Source: Bradyrhizobium sp. 139 (lineage in GTDB: Bacteria > Pseudomonadota > Alphaproteobacteria > Rhizobiales > Xanthobacteraceae). From it: 64,000 nucleotides of DNA. Under the pieces are notes generated by a model. That model saw only the letters and a program-made list of their open reading frames with translations. It was not told the origin of the DNA and did not search any database. The translations under genes and the position numbers were made by a program. Each line of letters begins with the position of its first letter. Within the stretch, counting starts at the first letter, position 1. The stretch is from positions 124,001 through 188,000 of the forward strand of contig NZ_JADPKS010000051.1 in NCBI RefSeq assembly GCF_023074175.1, read 5' to 3'. Positions 7,170-14,964 of the stretch are shown here, piece by piece.

Positions 7170-9623
7170 TCAGCCCCGCAGCCGCTCCGCCAACGCGCCT
7201 AGCACGTCAGCCAGCCGCCTCGCGGCCTCCGGAGGCGGAAGCGGTATCTTGAGATTTTGTCCTCCCGTCTTCGGGTCACGCTCGATCCAGGGATGGCCAA
7301 CCGCGCCGGCGCCATTGGCAGCAACAATGGCTCCGACGAGCTGCGAGCCCATTTCGATCAGTGATTGCCACGGATCGGAGGATGAATCCCGCGACGCGGC
7401 CGTGGATGCTTCGCCGGCCCGTACCACCGGCGCCGCGCTGCTCACCGGTCCCGCGTCGCCGGCGCCCTCGACCTGCCCGGCCTCCTCCTCGGCGGTCACG
7501 GCCTCGCCGGGCCGCACGCTTCCGGTGACGTTCTCCACATCCTTCAGGAAACGGCTGAGGCGCGAACCGCCCAGAGAGATTTCATTATTGCCGCCGTCGA
7601 GAATGCCTTCGGACAGCGAGCGCTTGAACGCGAGGACCGAAAGCATGCCCTCCTCGATCGCACCTTTCGCCACGAAGTTGACGATCTGAACCGGCTGCGC
7701 CTGGCCGAGGCGATGGATGCGCGCGATGCGCTGCTCGAGCACGGCAGGATTCCATGGCAGGTCCATGTTCACCAGTATCGATGCGTGTTGCAAATTCAGA
7801 CCCGTGCTGCCGGCGTCGGTCGACAGGAACACGCGGCAAGCCGGATCATCCCGAAAACGCTGAACCAGTTCCGGTCGTTTCTCCGCGGGCACGCCGCCGT
7901 GGAAGCTGACATAGCCGATGCCACGCGCCTCAAGGCGACGGATCACGATATCATGCGATCGCCTCCACTGCGAAAACACGACGGCCTTGGCCTCCGGCGC
8001 CGTGAACAGTTGATCCAGCAGTGCGGCCAGCTCGTCGGCCTTGACACCATGGTCGGTCTCCTTGTCCAGCAGATAGGTGCTGTTGCAGGACATCCGCATG
8101 TTCTGAAGGGCGCAAGTCAGTCGCCGCTGATCCTTGTCCGAGAGAAATTTCGTCTTGCGCCAGCGCTGCACGATCTGGGCCACCACGTCCGCGTTCTCCT
8201 TATGCAGGACCATTTGCGGTTCCGTCATCGGTACGAGCACGTTCTGATCGGTCCGGCTCGGCAATTGCCGGAGCACCTCGGACTTTCGCCGGCGGATCAT
8301 GACCGGCGCCAAGGTCTGGCCGATCCTGTCGAGGCCTCGATATCCGGTAACGCGGCCGCCCTCGTCCTTGACCTGATGATCGTGGAGCAGCTTCCAGGTC
8401 GGACCCAGCCGGTGCTGATCGATGAACTGCACGATGGAGACCAGTTCTTCGAGCTTGTTCTCCAGCGGCGTTCCCGTCAGCACGATCGCATAGGGACTGT
8501 CGATGCGCTTCAAGGCCCGTGCTGCGATCGTATTCCAGTTCTTGACGCGCTGGGCCTCGTCGACGACGACCAGGTCGGGCGACCATGCGGCGATCAAGTC
8601 GAGGTCGGACTGAAGCTTCTCGTAATTCGTGATCTTGCAGAAGTCCTCGAGCGCATAGTCTTTTTGCCGTTGCGCACGAGTGCCACCGATGACGCGCACC
8701 CCGCGCCCGTTCCGCCGGCCCAGGAACCGCGCCATCTCGCTCTGCCACTGGTATTTGAGGGAGGTCGGGCAGATCACCAGGACTCGCGACACGCCGAAGT
8801 GGCGAGACAATATCTCCGTCGCGGCGATCGCCTGGATCGTCTTACCGAGCCCCATGTCATCGCCGATCAGCGCACGGCCGGCCCGCACGGCGAACAACGC
8901 GCCCTCGGCCTGATAGGGATAGAGCGGCGTCTTCAGCAGTTTCTTCAGCCTGGGATCCGCGGCACCTCGCGGAAACAGCCGACGAAGCTTCGCAGCGCGG
9001 CGATCGGAGTCGCGCAATCCCGCGACGAAGTCGAGCGCATCGTCGTAGGCACGCAACTCATGACCGCTCTTCGAGACCATGTCGACGAATTCGTCGAGCT
9101 CGCCGAGACGATCATCCCGCAGCATTCCGTCCTGCCCAAGGTCGAACAGCGCGGCGGAAGCCTTCGTCACGCCGAGCGGACAATCGGTGCCTGCGCGAAA
9201 ATGCACGCTGCGTCTGCCGCGATTGCGCAGGTAGAGTTCGGAAAACGGCGGCCGGTAACCGCGCGCGAACGCCGCTTTGGCCCCGCGCTTCGTCTCGAGC
9301 TGAGCGAGGGTGAATTCGAGATGCTTGCAGGTTCCGAGATCGTTGGTAGCGTAATCGGGACAGGAACAGAAATTGCCGCCGGGACCGGGGCCGCGTACCG
9401 CCACGCGATAGCTCGATTTGGACGCCGGATTGGTAACCCGGAACGTGGAGAAGAAGGGATCGTCGCCCAGATTCTCCAGCAGGAAGGCCTGCTCGCGTCC
9501 GAACTGACGACGCAACTCCCGCTGCCACTCGACCGGAGACAGGTCGACCGGGGCGTGAGTGCGGGACAGCTTGACCTGCTTGCGCGGTCGGGCGGTGCGG
9601 GACTTTACAGGTTTCATTCGCAT
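7170..9623 (-). CDS. SWIM zinc finger plus SNF2 helicase
   Basis: The 817-aa protein starts with a SWIM-type zinc finger (C86-S-C88 then C99-K-H101), which binds nucleic acid or partner proteins. The SNF2 core follows: Walker A GDDMGLGKT at 254-262, motif II VVDEAQ at 354-358, LTGTPLENK near 382. The second RecA lobe has AVVFSQWRRSH, STDAGSTGLNLQHAS and the arginine finger motif EQRIARIHRLGQ. A low-complexity linker precedes a C-terminal tail. Bacterial SNF2 proteins move along or remodel DNA, often aiding RNA polymerase recycling or repair. It is a single gene, with none of the methylase or nuclease partners of DISARM-like defence loci. Confidence 0.93.
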   Translation of the reverse strand: MRMKPVKSRTARPRKQVKLSRTHAPVDLSPVEWQRELRRQFGREQAFLLENLGDDPFFSTFRVTNPASKSSYRVAVRGPGPGGNFCSCPDYATNDLGTCKHLEFTLAQLETKRGAKAAFARGYRPPFSELYLRNRGRRSVHFRAGTDCPLGVTKASAALFDLGQDGMLRDDRLGELDEFVDMVSKSGHELRAYDDALDFVAGLRDSDRRAAKLRRLFPRGAADPRLKKLLKTPLYPYQAEGALFAVRAGRALIGDDMGLGKTIQAIAATEILSRHFGVSRVLVICPTSLKYQWQSEMARFLGRRNGRGVRVIGGTRAQRQKDYALEDFCKITNYEKLQSDLDLIAAWSPDLVVVDEAQRVKNWNTIAARALKRIDSPYAIVLTGTPLENKLEELVSIVQFIDQHRLGPTWKLLHDHQVKDEGGRVTGYRGLDRIGQTLAPVMIRRRKSEVLRQLPSRTDQNVLVPMTEPQMVLHKENADVVAQIVQRWRKTKFLSDKDQRRLTCALQNMRMSCNSTYLLDKETDHGVKADELAALLDQLFTAPEAKAVVFSQWRRSHDIVIRRLEARGIGYVSFHGGVPAEKRPELVQRFRDDPACRVFLSTDAGSTGLNLQHASILVNMDLPWNPAVLEQRIARIHRLGQAQPVQIVNFVAKGAIEEGMLSVLAFKRSLSEGILDGGNNEISLGGSRLSRFLKDVENVTGSVRPGEAVTAEEEAGQVEGAGDAGPVSSAAPVVRAGEASTAASRDSSSDPWQSLIEMGSQLVGAIVAANGAGAVGHPWIERDPKTGGQNLKIPLPPPEAARRLADVLGALAERLRG

Positions 9624-9772
9624 GCTTTCGGCGGTCGGTGATGGTCCATGCGGCCCATACTAGCTCGGCTTCGACTCCCGCGGAACCGATGCTGGACCGA
9701 AATCCACGATCATTGAAGTGAGGGAGGAACTGCACTCGCGTGCTCTCCCTTCCAAACTCGTGCGGTGCTCGA

Positions 9773-9805
9773 TTGACAGACCGCCACCTCTGACTAAAGT
9801 CAGAG
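9773..9805 (+). promoter_or_regulatory. Promoter with perfect palindromic operator upstream of the MarR fusion
   Basis: TTGACA at 9773-9778 is followed after 16 bp by TAAAGT at 9795-9800, a fair -35/-10 pair. The -10 lies inside a perfect inverted repeat, CTCTGACT-AA-AGTCAGAG at 9788-9805, which ends two bases before the ATG at 9808. A MarR protein bound here would block the polymerase, so autorepression is likely. The spacing implies a leader of only a few bases or none. Confidence 0.7.
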
Positions 9806-9807
9806 AT

Positions 9808-10680
9808 ATGCTCGATCCCGTTTCCCGTGTCCGCCGCTTCAACCGTGCCGTCACCTCTGCCGTCGGCGCGCTCGATTCGTCTTTCCTCGGACGCGGCCGT
9901 CCGCTAGGCGCGGCGCGCGTGCTCAACGCGATCGGGCACGGGCGATCGGATGTCGCCGAGATTCGTGATTATCTCGGCCTCGATTCCGGACTGATGAGCC
10001 GGCTGTTGCGCAGTCTCGAAGACGAAGGACTGGTCGAGACCACGACGCATGAGGACGATGCGCGGCGGCGTGTCGCGACGTTGACGCGCGTGGGCCGGCG
10101 CGAGTTCGCAGCCTATGAGGCGCTGTCGAACACGCAGGCCGAAGGCTTCCTCGACCGCCATTCGCAGCGCGATGCGCTGCTGGCGGCGATGGACATGGTC
10201 GCCTCGGCATTGACGCGCGACCGCGTCGCGCTCGCCGAAATGGACCCAAAGAGCGAACAGGCACGTTATTGCCTCGGCGCGTACTATTCCGAGCTCGGCC
10301 GCCGTTTCAAACAGGGCTTTGACGTCTCGCTGTCGCGCGATCCCGATGCCAAGGACATGCGCCGCATGCGCGGCACGTTCATCGTCGCCATGTCGGACAC
10401 GCTGCCGATCGGCTGTGTCGGACTGAAGGGCACGGATCACGGCTACGCCGAGATCAAGCGCCTCTGGGTCGCCCCAGCCGCGCGCGGATTGCGGCTCGGC
10501 CGGCGCCTGATGGATGCGGCCGAGGACGCGGCGCGCGAACTCGGCATCAGGCTGCTGCGGCTCGACACCAACAGTGCGCTCTCCGAGGCCGGCCAGCTCT
10601 ACCGCACCACGGGCTGGCACGAGATCCCGCGCTTCAACGACGATCCCTACCCGGATCTGTTCTTCGAAAAGCGCATCTGA
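9808..10680 (+). CDS. MarR-family regulator fused to GNAT acetyltransferase
   Basis: Residues 1 to about 140 form a MarR winged helix: GRPLGAARVLNAIGHGRSDV, then VAEIRDYLGLDSGLMSRLLR as the recognition helix and the wing TTTHEDDARRRVATLT. The rest is a GNAT domain with IKRLWVAPAARGLRLGRRLM as the acetyl-CoA loop and LYRTTGWHEIPRFNDDPY at the end. The 290-aa length fits this known fusion class. The ATG at 9808 is chosen because upstream codons would run through the operator. No Shine-Dalgarno is visible, in line with a leaderless message. The acetylation target is unknown. Confidence 0.9.
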   Translation: MLDPVSRVRRFNRAVTSAVGALDSSFLGRGRPLGAARVLNAIGHGRSDVAEIRDYLGLDSGLMSRLLRSLEDEGLVETTTHEDDARRRVATLTRVGRREFAAYEALSNTQAEGFLDRHSQRDALLAAMDMVASALTRDRVALAEMDPKSEQARYCLGAYYSELGRRFKQGFDVSLSRDPDAKDMRRMRGTFIVAMSDTLPIGCVGLKGTDHGYAEIKRLWVAPAARGLRLGRRLMDAAEDAARELGIRLLRLDTNSALSEAGQLYRTTGWHEIPRFNDDPYPDLFFEKRI

Positions 10681-10761
10681 CTGTCGCCCGTAACCCGCAT
10701 GAGTGCAGCGATGCGGGACCCTGAGGTCCCGGGTATCGCTTCCCTCACCCCATCTATGGGA

Positions 10762-11985
10762 TCATGCCGGCACTGGCGCCGCCGCCTCTCCTTGCGGCTT
10801 CGCGAATGGCCTGAAATTCATCGCCATCAGGAAGGCGCCGAGGCCCATCGCCCAGGAGGCGATATAGAGCCAGGCGTAGCTGGAGAACGCGTCGTAGATC
10901 AGGCCGCCGGCGAGCGGGCCGGTTGCCATACCGAGGCTGCCGGCCATCGCCGTGCCGCCGATCACCGTGCCCATCATGCGCAGCGGAAAGTTTTCGCGCA
11001 CCAGCACCGCATAGAGCGGCATGGTGCCGGCATAGATGAAGCCGAAGATGGCGCCGACCGCGTAGAACGTGGCGAGCTGCTGCGCGAAGACATAGGCGAG
11101 AGCGCCGAACGCCTGCAACAACAGGCCCGTCACCAGCACGCGCTTGGCGCCGAAGCGATCACCGAGCAGCCCGAAGGCGATACGGCCGCCCATGCCGGCA
11201 AAACCCTCGACGCTGTAGATCGTCACCGCCGCGATCAGCGGGATGCCGCAGCTCACGGCATAGCTGACGGTGTGGATGATCGGGCCGGAATGGGTGGCGC
11301 AGCAAAAGAAGTTGGTCGCGAGCAGGATCATGAATTGCGGCGAGCGCAGTGCCTCGCCCAGCGACATCTCCCCTTGCGGCGCGCCCTCGCCCGCCGGCGC
11401 GGCCACGGCGTGCGCGAGCGCCGGCGGACGGCGCACCAGGAACGAGACCGGGATCATGATGGCGCCGACCACCAGCGCCACGATCTGCATCGAGGTGCGC
11501 CAGTCGTGGCCGGAGACGAGCCAGGCCGCCAGCGGAGCCATCGTCATCGGTGCCATGCCCATGCCGGCCGACACCAGCGACACGGCGAGGCTGCGATGGG
11601 TGTCGAACCAGCCGGTGACCGTCGCCATCATCGGCGCGAAGATCGCCGCGCAGGAGGCTCCGACCAGCAGGCCGAACATGAACTGGAACGCCAGCAGCGA
11701 GGTCGCATGGCTCGCGGCGAACAGACTGAGCGACAGCACCGTCGATCCCGTCAGCACCACTGGCAGCGGCCCGAACCTGTCAGTCGCCGTGCCCCAGGCC
11801 ATGCTGGTGAAGGCCATCGCCAGGAAGCCGATCGTCATCGCGCTGGAAATGCCGGTCACCGACCAGCCGGTGTCCTTGGCGATCGGCTGGAGGAACACCG
11901 GCAGCGAGAACATGCCGCCGATAGCGACGCAGCCGAGCAAGCCGCCAGCGGCGACGATCACCCAGCGATAGTTGGCACGGAACAT
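10762..11985 (-). CDS. MFS transporter, monocarboxylate/oxalate-formate type
   Basis: The 407-aa protein has about twelve hydrophobic segments in two halves. Between segments 2 and 3 is WGTATDRFGPLPV, the GxxxDRxG loop of MFS carriers; a second copy, FGLLGDRFGAKRVLVTG, lies in the C-terminal half. The N-terminus MFRANYRWVIVAAGGLLGC and the central loop length resemble bacterial monocarboxylate or OFA-type symporters. It is a single gene with no enzyme partner, so the substrate cannot be assigned. A short gap separates it from the convergent MarR fusion. Confidence 0.88.
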   Translation of the reverse strand: MFRANYRWVIVAAGGLLGCVAIGGMFSLPVFLQPIAKDTGWSVTGISSAMTIGFLAMAFTSMAWGTATDRFGPLPVVLTGSTVLSLSLFAASHATSLLAFQFMFGLLVGASCAAIFAPMMATVTGWFDTHRSLAVSLVSAGMGMAPMTMAPLAAWLVSGHDWRTSMQIVALVVGAIMIPVSFLVRRPPALAHAVAAPAGEGAPQGEMSLGEALRSPQFMILLATNFFCCATHSGPIIHTVSYAVSCGIPLIAAVTIYSVEGFAGMGGRIAFGLLGDRFGAKRVLVTGLLLQAFGALAYVFAQQLATFYAVGAIFGFIYAGTMPLYAVLVRENFPLRMMGTVIGGTAMAGSLGMATGPLAGGLIYDAFSSYAWLYIASWAMGLGAFLMAMNFRPFAKPQGEAAAPVPA

Positions 11986-12363
11986 CTTTGATCTCCGGTC
12001 AGGTCTGTCTGGCTGGAAGACGAATGGGAACGGCCAGAACCGACAGGTCGGCTGGGAACCCTACCGAAAAATCCGCACCACGCGAATTCGTCGCAATTCG
12101 ACGCCCTTCGCCGTTGTAGGCTCGGATGCCGCTGGAACGATGCCATATCGGGCGGTGATCGCACGGCCTGGTCAATACGCTCGCCAGTTGCGGCCACCAA
12201 CAAAAACATCGAAAACAACCCCATGCACAGTAGCCGACGCCAGCGGGATCAATGACTTACGATGCGAGTAACTCGCGACGCCAAGAATTTGCGATGGCAA
12301 GCCGCGATTTGACTCGTCGGGCAAAACACCGGCATCATGTCATGATCCCGCCAACACCGTCGA
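11986..12363. other. Intergenic region, no feature recognised
   Basis: The 378 bases upstream of the MFS gene and downstream of the DUF308 gene hold only short frames with no family character. The sequence is less GC-rich than its flanks, as expected of a promoter region for the MFS gene. No repeat family seen elsewhere in the window occurs here. Confidence 0.5.
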
Positions 12364-12954
12364 TCAGCCCAACTGAGCCCGCTTGGCGCGCTGCCGCCAC
12401 GCACCGACGGTCAGCCATAGCGCCGAAACCAGGAAGTAGAGCGCACCGACCGCAGCATAGCCCGAGACATTCTCGATCGTTGGAGAGATCGGCGTCGTGG
12501 CCTGAAAGATGAAGAGGCCGCCGGCCAAGGCCGACTGGGCACCGCTGAGCACCATGGCCCACTGCGCGCCAAAACTCTTCCAGCGGCGGATTGCCGTCCC
12601 GAGCTGGAGCAATCCGGACAGGATCGCCCAGGCGCCGAAGACGCCGAGCACCCGGTTCATGCTCATCTGCAAGGCAACAAGCACCGTGATGGTGGTCGCC
12701 AGGCTGACCACAACGTTCACGGCCTGCGTGCGGTTTCGAGCGAGCCCGCCGCTGCGCAACGCGTCCACGAAGTTGGCGGCGGCATCCCATGCCGGATAAA
12801 GGACGAGCAAGGCTCCGGCGATCGCCGGAGATGACGGCCCGACGGCAAACGCAGCAGCGACCCAGGCGGCGGAGAACGCCGCCCGGATGAAGTAGTAGAA
12901 CCTCAGCCATCGCTCGCGGTCGGCACGAACGAGATCCAATTGATGATGCGCCAT
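12364..12954 (-). CDS. DUF308-type membrane protein
   Basis: The 196-aa protein has six hydrophobic segments in three pairs, for example FIRAAFSAAWVAAAFAVG, VVVSLATTITVLVALQM and YAAVGALYFLVSALWLTVG, with the repeated inner pattern of DUF308/HdeD-like proteins. It begins MAHHQLDLVRADRERWLR, a charged cytoplasmic lead. The function of such proteins is poorly known; some give acid or stress tolerance. A palindromic site 15 bp upstream of its ATG matches one in front of the neighbouring tetR gene, so it is probably a direct target of that repressor. Confidence 0.78.
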   Translation of the reverse strand: MAHHQLDLVRADRERWLRFYYFIRAAFSAAWVAAAFAVGPSSPAIAGALLVLYPAWDAAANFVDALRSGGLARNRTQAVNVVVSLATTITVLVALQMSMNRVLGVFGAWAILSGLLQLGTAIRRWKSFGAQWAMVLSGAQSALAGGLFIFQATTPISPTIENVSGYAAVGALYFLVSALWLTVGAWRQRAKRAQLG

Positions 12955-12968
12955 GGCGGCCCCTCCTT

Positions 12969-12984
12969 TACCTACTAGTTGGTA
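12969..12984. promoter_or_regulatory. TetR operator upstream of the DUF308 gene
   Basis: The site TACCTACTAGTTGGTA is a near-perfect palindrome; only one pair of positions fails to match. It lies 15 bp before the DUF308 start. Its outer bases TACC and GGTA and the core AGTTGGTAG recur in the site at 13648-13663, beside the tetR start. Confidence 0.75.
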
Positions 12985-13052
12985 GATTTCGCGCGGCGAG
13001 AACGCCTCACCCGGCTTGCCTGCGGGTGTCGTTGCCCTCTCGCGGATATCTT

Positions 13053-13637
13053 TCAGTGCCGGGTGGACAGCCGATCCAGAAGCGGCCCGGTGATCACACC
13101 GAACATCTTTGGATCGCCATAGGCACGCGCCGACAGCATCGCGCCGTGAATGGTCGCCATGAAGCCCTCAGCCTCGACCCGGGCTGTGCCGGAGAGCTTG
13201 AGCCGCCCCTTCCGCTTGCCACGCTCCATCACCGACGTCAGCCACGAAGCCAGGAAACGGAAGTGCGCGCGCACTTCCAGCGCCACCTCCTCCGGCAATA
13301 TCGGGAGCTCACTGGCAAGCATTGCGCACACGCAGAAGGGAGCCGTCGCATCATTGATGCACGCCTCCCAATACGCGACATAGTTTTTGAGCTGCTCGCG
13401 CGGGTCCGCAATATTGCGTTCGAGCGCGGACAGTCCCGCCTCGGCTTCCGCGCGGTACCGCGACACGAGGGTGCGGACCAGGTCGACCTTGCTGGCGAAA
13501 TGGTGGTGGATGCTCGGCTTGCGTATGCCGACGACGTCGGCCACGTCGGCGTAGCTGAAGCCGTTATAGCCGCCCGCGATGATCAGGGTGCGCGCGCAGG
13601 CCAGGACGTCGTCGGCAGTCGAGGAAACATTGGTCAT
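13053..13637 (-). CDS. TetR-family repressor
   Basis: The 194-aa protein has an N-terminal TetR helix-turn-helix: GYNGFSYADVADVVGIRKPS, then IHHHFASKVDLVRTLVSRYR. The C-terminal ligand domain contains CVCAMLASELPILPEEV, the pattern of the TetR_C group found in AcrR/NemR-like regulators; the cysteines C102 and C104 in it could sense electrophiles (inference). Palindromes sit on both sides: one before its own start and one before the downstream DUF308 gene. This implies autoregulation and control of the membrane protein, and perhaps of the divergent deformylase-like gene. Confidence 0.9.
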   Translation of the reverse strand: MTNVSSTADDVLACARTLIIAGGYNGFSYADVADVVGIRKPSIHHHFASKVDLVRTLVSRYRAEAEAGLSALERNIADPREQLKNYVAYWEACINDATAPFCVCAMLASELPILPEEVALEVRAHFRFLASWLTSVMERGKRKGRLKLSGTARVEAEGFMATIHGAMLSARAYGDPKMFGVITGPLLDRLSTRH

Positions 13638-13647
13638 GGCCGTTAGC

Positions 13648-13663
13648 TACCTTCCAGTTGGTA
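13648..13663. promoter_or_regulatory. TetR operator in the tetR/deformylase-like divergent region
   Basis: The site TACCTTCCAGTTGGTA, flanked by C and G to give CTACC...GGTAG, lies 10 bp upstream of tetR. It shares TACCT, C and AGTTGGTAG with the operator at 12969-12984. It is 50 bp upstream of the ATG of the divergent deformylase-like gene, so it could control both directions. Confidence 0.72.
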
Positions 13664-13713
13664 GGCAGTCAAGAACGGGATGCTTCAACGATCCGTGAGT
13701 GGTAGGAGCCTGC

Positions 13714-14211
13714 ATGACCATCCGCCCCATTATCCGCTATCCCGACCGCCGGCTCGCAACCCCGGCCCGTCCCGTCACCGTGTTCGACGACGCCTTGCGC
13801 GAGCTTGCGGCGGATTTGCTCGAGACGATGCGCGCCGCGCCCGGCATCGGCATCACGGCGCCGCATATCGGCGTGCCCTTGCGCGTCGTCGTGCTCGAGC
13901 TCGACGCCAGGGACGGCGTGCAGACCTACGTCAATCCAGAGATCGAGTGGGCCTCGCCCGAGATGATCCTGCACCGCGAAGGCAGCGTCTCGATGCCTGG
14001 AGTCAACGACGAGGTCCAGCGCCACGCCCGTGTGCGGGTCAGCTATCGGGATCTCGACGGCACCATGCAAACCGAGGAGTCGGAAGGCTTGCGCGCCGTC
14101 TGCCACCAGCACGAGATCGACCAGCTCGACGGGATGTTCTGGATCCAGCGGCTGTCGCGACTGAAGCGGGAGCGGCTGGTGAAGCGGTTTGAAAAGATGG
14201 CGCGGGATTAA
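13714..14211 (+). CDS. Peptide deformylase-like protein with altered active site
   Basis: The 165-aa protein aligns along the whole peptide deformylase fold: IIRYPDRRLATPARPV at the start, GIGITAPHIGVP, REGSVSMPG and HQHEIDQLDGMFW. All three active-site motifs are changed. Motif 1 (GxGxAAxQ) has H51 in place of Gln, motif 2 (EGCLS) has S91 in place of the metal-binding Cys, and motif 3 (HExxH) has Q137 in place of the second His. Only H133 and E134 remain. Normal Fe/Zn binding is therefore unlikely; it may be inactive or have another role. An AGGAGCC tract lies before the ATG at 13714. Confidence 0.88.
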   Translation: MTIRPIIRYPDRRLATPARPVTVFDDALRELAADLLETMRAAPGIGITAPHIGVPLRVVVLELDARDGVQTYVNPEIEWASPEMILHREGSVSMPGVNDEVQRHARVRVSYRDLDGTMQTEESEGLRAVCHQHEIDQLDGMFWIQRLSRLKRERLVKRFEKMARD

Positions 14212-14285
14212 GAATACGTGGTTGTCGTCCCGATCATCATGCCGAGATCCCGGTTTCTGGCTATATTACTGGGGATACACGAGAT

Positions 14286-14590
14286 GTGGCTATGGGAAAT
14301 CCGCAGAAGCGCGCCATCAAGAATTACCTGTCCCGCCTCGGCCAGCGCGGTTTGGCGCGCTTCGAAGTGCTCGGTCGGGATGCCGACCGCGACCTCATCC
14401 GCTCGCTCGCCAGGCGCCTGTCGGAGGATACGCTGGAGGCCTCGGAGCTTCGGGCCTCCGTCAGCAAGTCGATCGCGGGCGCGCCGCCCACACCCGGCGG
14501 GATTCTCGCCGCATTGCGTCGTTCGCCGCTCGTAGGAGCCGGCCTCGATCTTTCCCGCGCCCGTAAAAAGGGCGCAAGGTCGACCTGTGA
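14286..14590 (+). pseudogene. VapB-like antitoxin gene with frameshift near its end
   Basis: The frame from GTG 14286 (or ATG 14292) reads MGNPQKRAIKNYLSRLGQRG, then LGRDADRDLIRSLARRLSED and GGILAALRRSPLVGAGLDLS. This pattern is familiar as the antitoxin partner of a PIN-domain toxin. After the A5G3 run at 14565-14572 the frame drifts into RSTCDARSP. One added base there gives GRKVDL and a TGA at 14588-14590 that overlaps the downstream toxin GTG. The match to a natural end supports a one-base loss. The assignment rests on pattern memory and on the overlap arrangement. Confidence 0.65.
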
Positions 14591-14700
14591 CGCGCGATCT
14601 CCTCGATACCAACATCATCGGCGACGTCGTCAAGCGCGGCCATCGGAATCTTTCGCCGGACTTCAGGTCATCAATCCGATCCGCGGAGCCGCTTGATGCA
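14587..14700 (+). pseudogene. VapC-like PIN toxin remnant
   Basis: From the GTG at 14587 the frame reads TRDLLDTNIIGDVVK, the PIN-domain start with its first catalytic aspartate (D in LLDTN). After VVK it loses similarity. The neighbouring frame gives ARPSESFAGLQ, which resembles the next PIN segment (PSESLLAWM), so a further shift lies near 14635. Nothing of the remaining PIN domain follows. The toxin is dead. Confidence 0.65.
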
Positions 14701-14727
14701 GCTACACCGTCGTCGTATTCCAACGGC

Positions 14728-14775
14728 TTACCCGCCCGCCATCAGCTCCTCGGCCAGCGCCATGTAGGCCGGCAG
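14728..14775 (-). pseudogene. 16-codon remnant of a NylB-like serine hydrolase 3' end
   Basis: On the reverse strand this reads LPAYMALAEELMAGG then stop. The intact serine hydrolase at 16029-17294 ends LPAYMALAKALLAGG then stop, and the DNA is nearly identical over the stretch. Homology stops at both sides, where a GGCGGGTTA palindrome begins. It is a small piece of a paralogous gene end, left by duplication or recombination. Confidence 0.75.
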
Positions 14776-14778
14776 CCC

Positions 14779-14873
14779 GTAGGGCGGGTTAGCGAAAGCG
14801 TAACCCGCCATCACGATACATGGTTGATAAAACGATGCGGTAGATTACGCCTTCGGCTAATCTACCCTACGCG
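14779..14873. repeat. Two short palindromic repeats
   Basis: The first, 14783-14809, is GGCGGGTTA and its complement around a GCGAAAGCG centre. The second, 14839-14866, is GGTAGATTA and TAATCTACC around CGCCTTCGGC. Both carry the flanking GTAGGG or CCCTAC that also borders the repeats at 15936-16020 and 59486-59520. They follow directly on the hydrolase remnant. Confidence 0.75.
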
Positions 14874-14964
14874 CTCATTCGCATGAACGGTCATGGCTGG
14901 GTGGTCGTGAATAGCGGCCTGTCGTTTCTTGCGATCGGAAGGGACAGGCCGCCGTCAGAGGGCG

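Noticed and set aside
7713..9641. Plus-strand frame of 642 codons
   Set aside because: It is the antisense of the SNF2 helicase, whose motifs on the minus strand are complete.
10699..11991. Long plus-strand frame rich in His, Arg and Asp
   Set aside because: It is the antisense of the MFS transporter; the composition is typical of a shadow in high-GC DNA.
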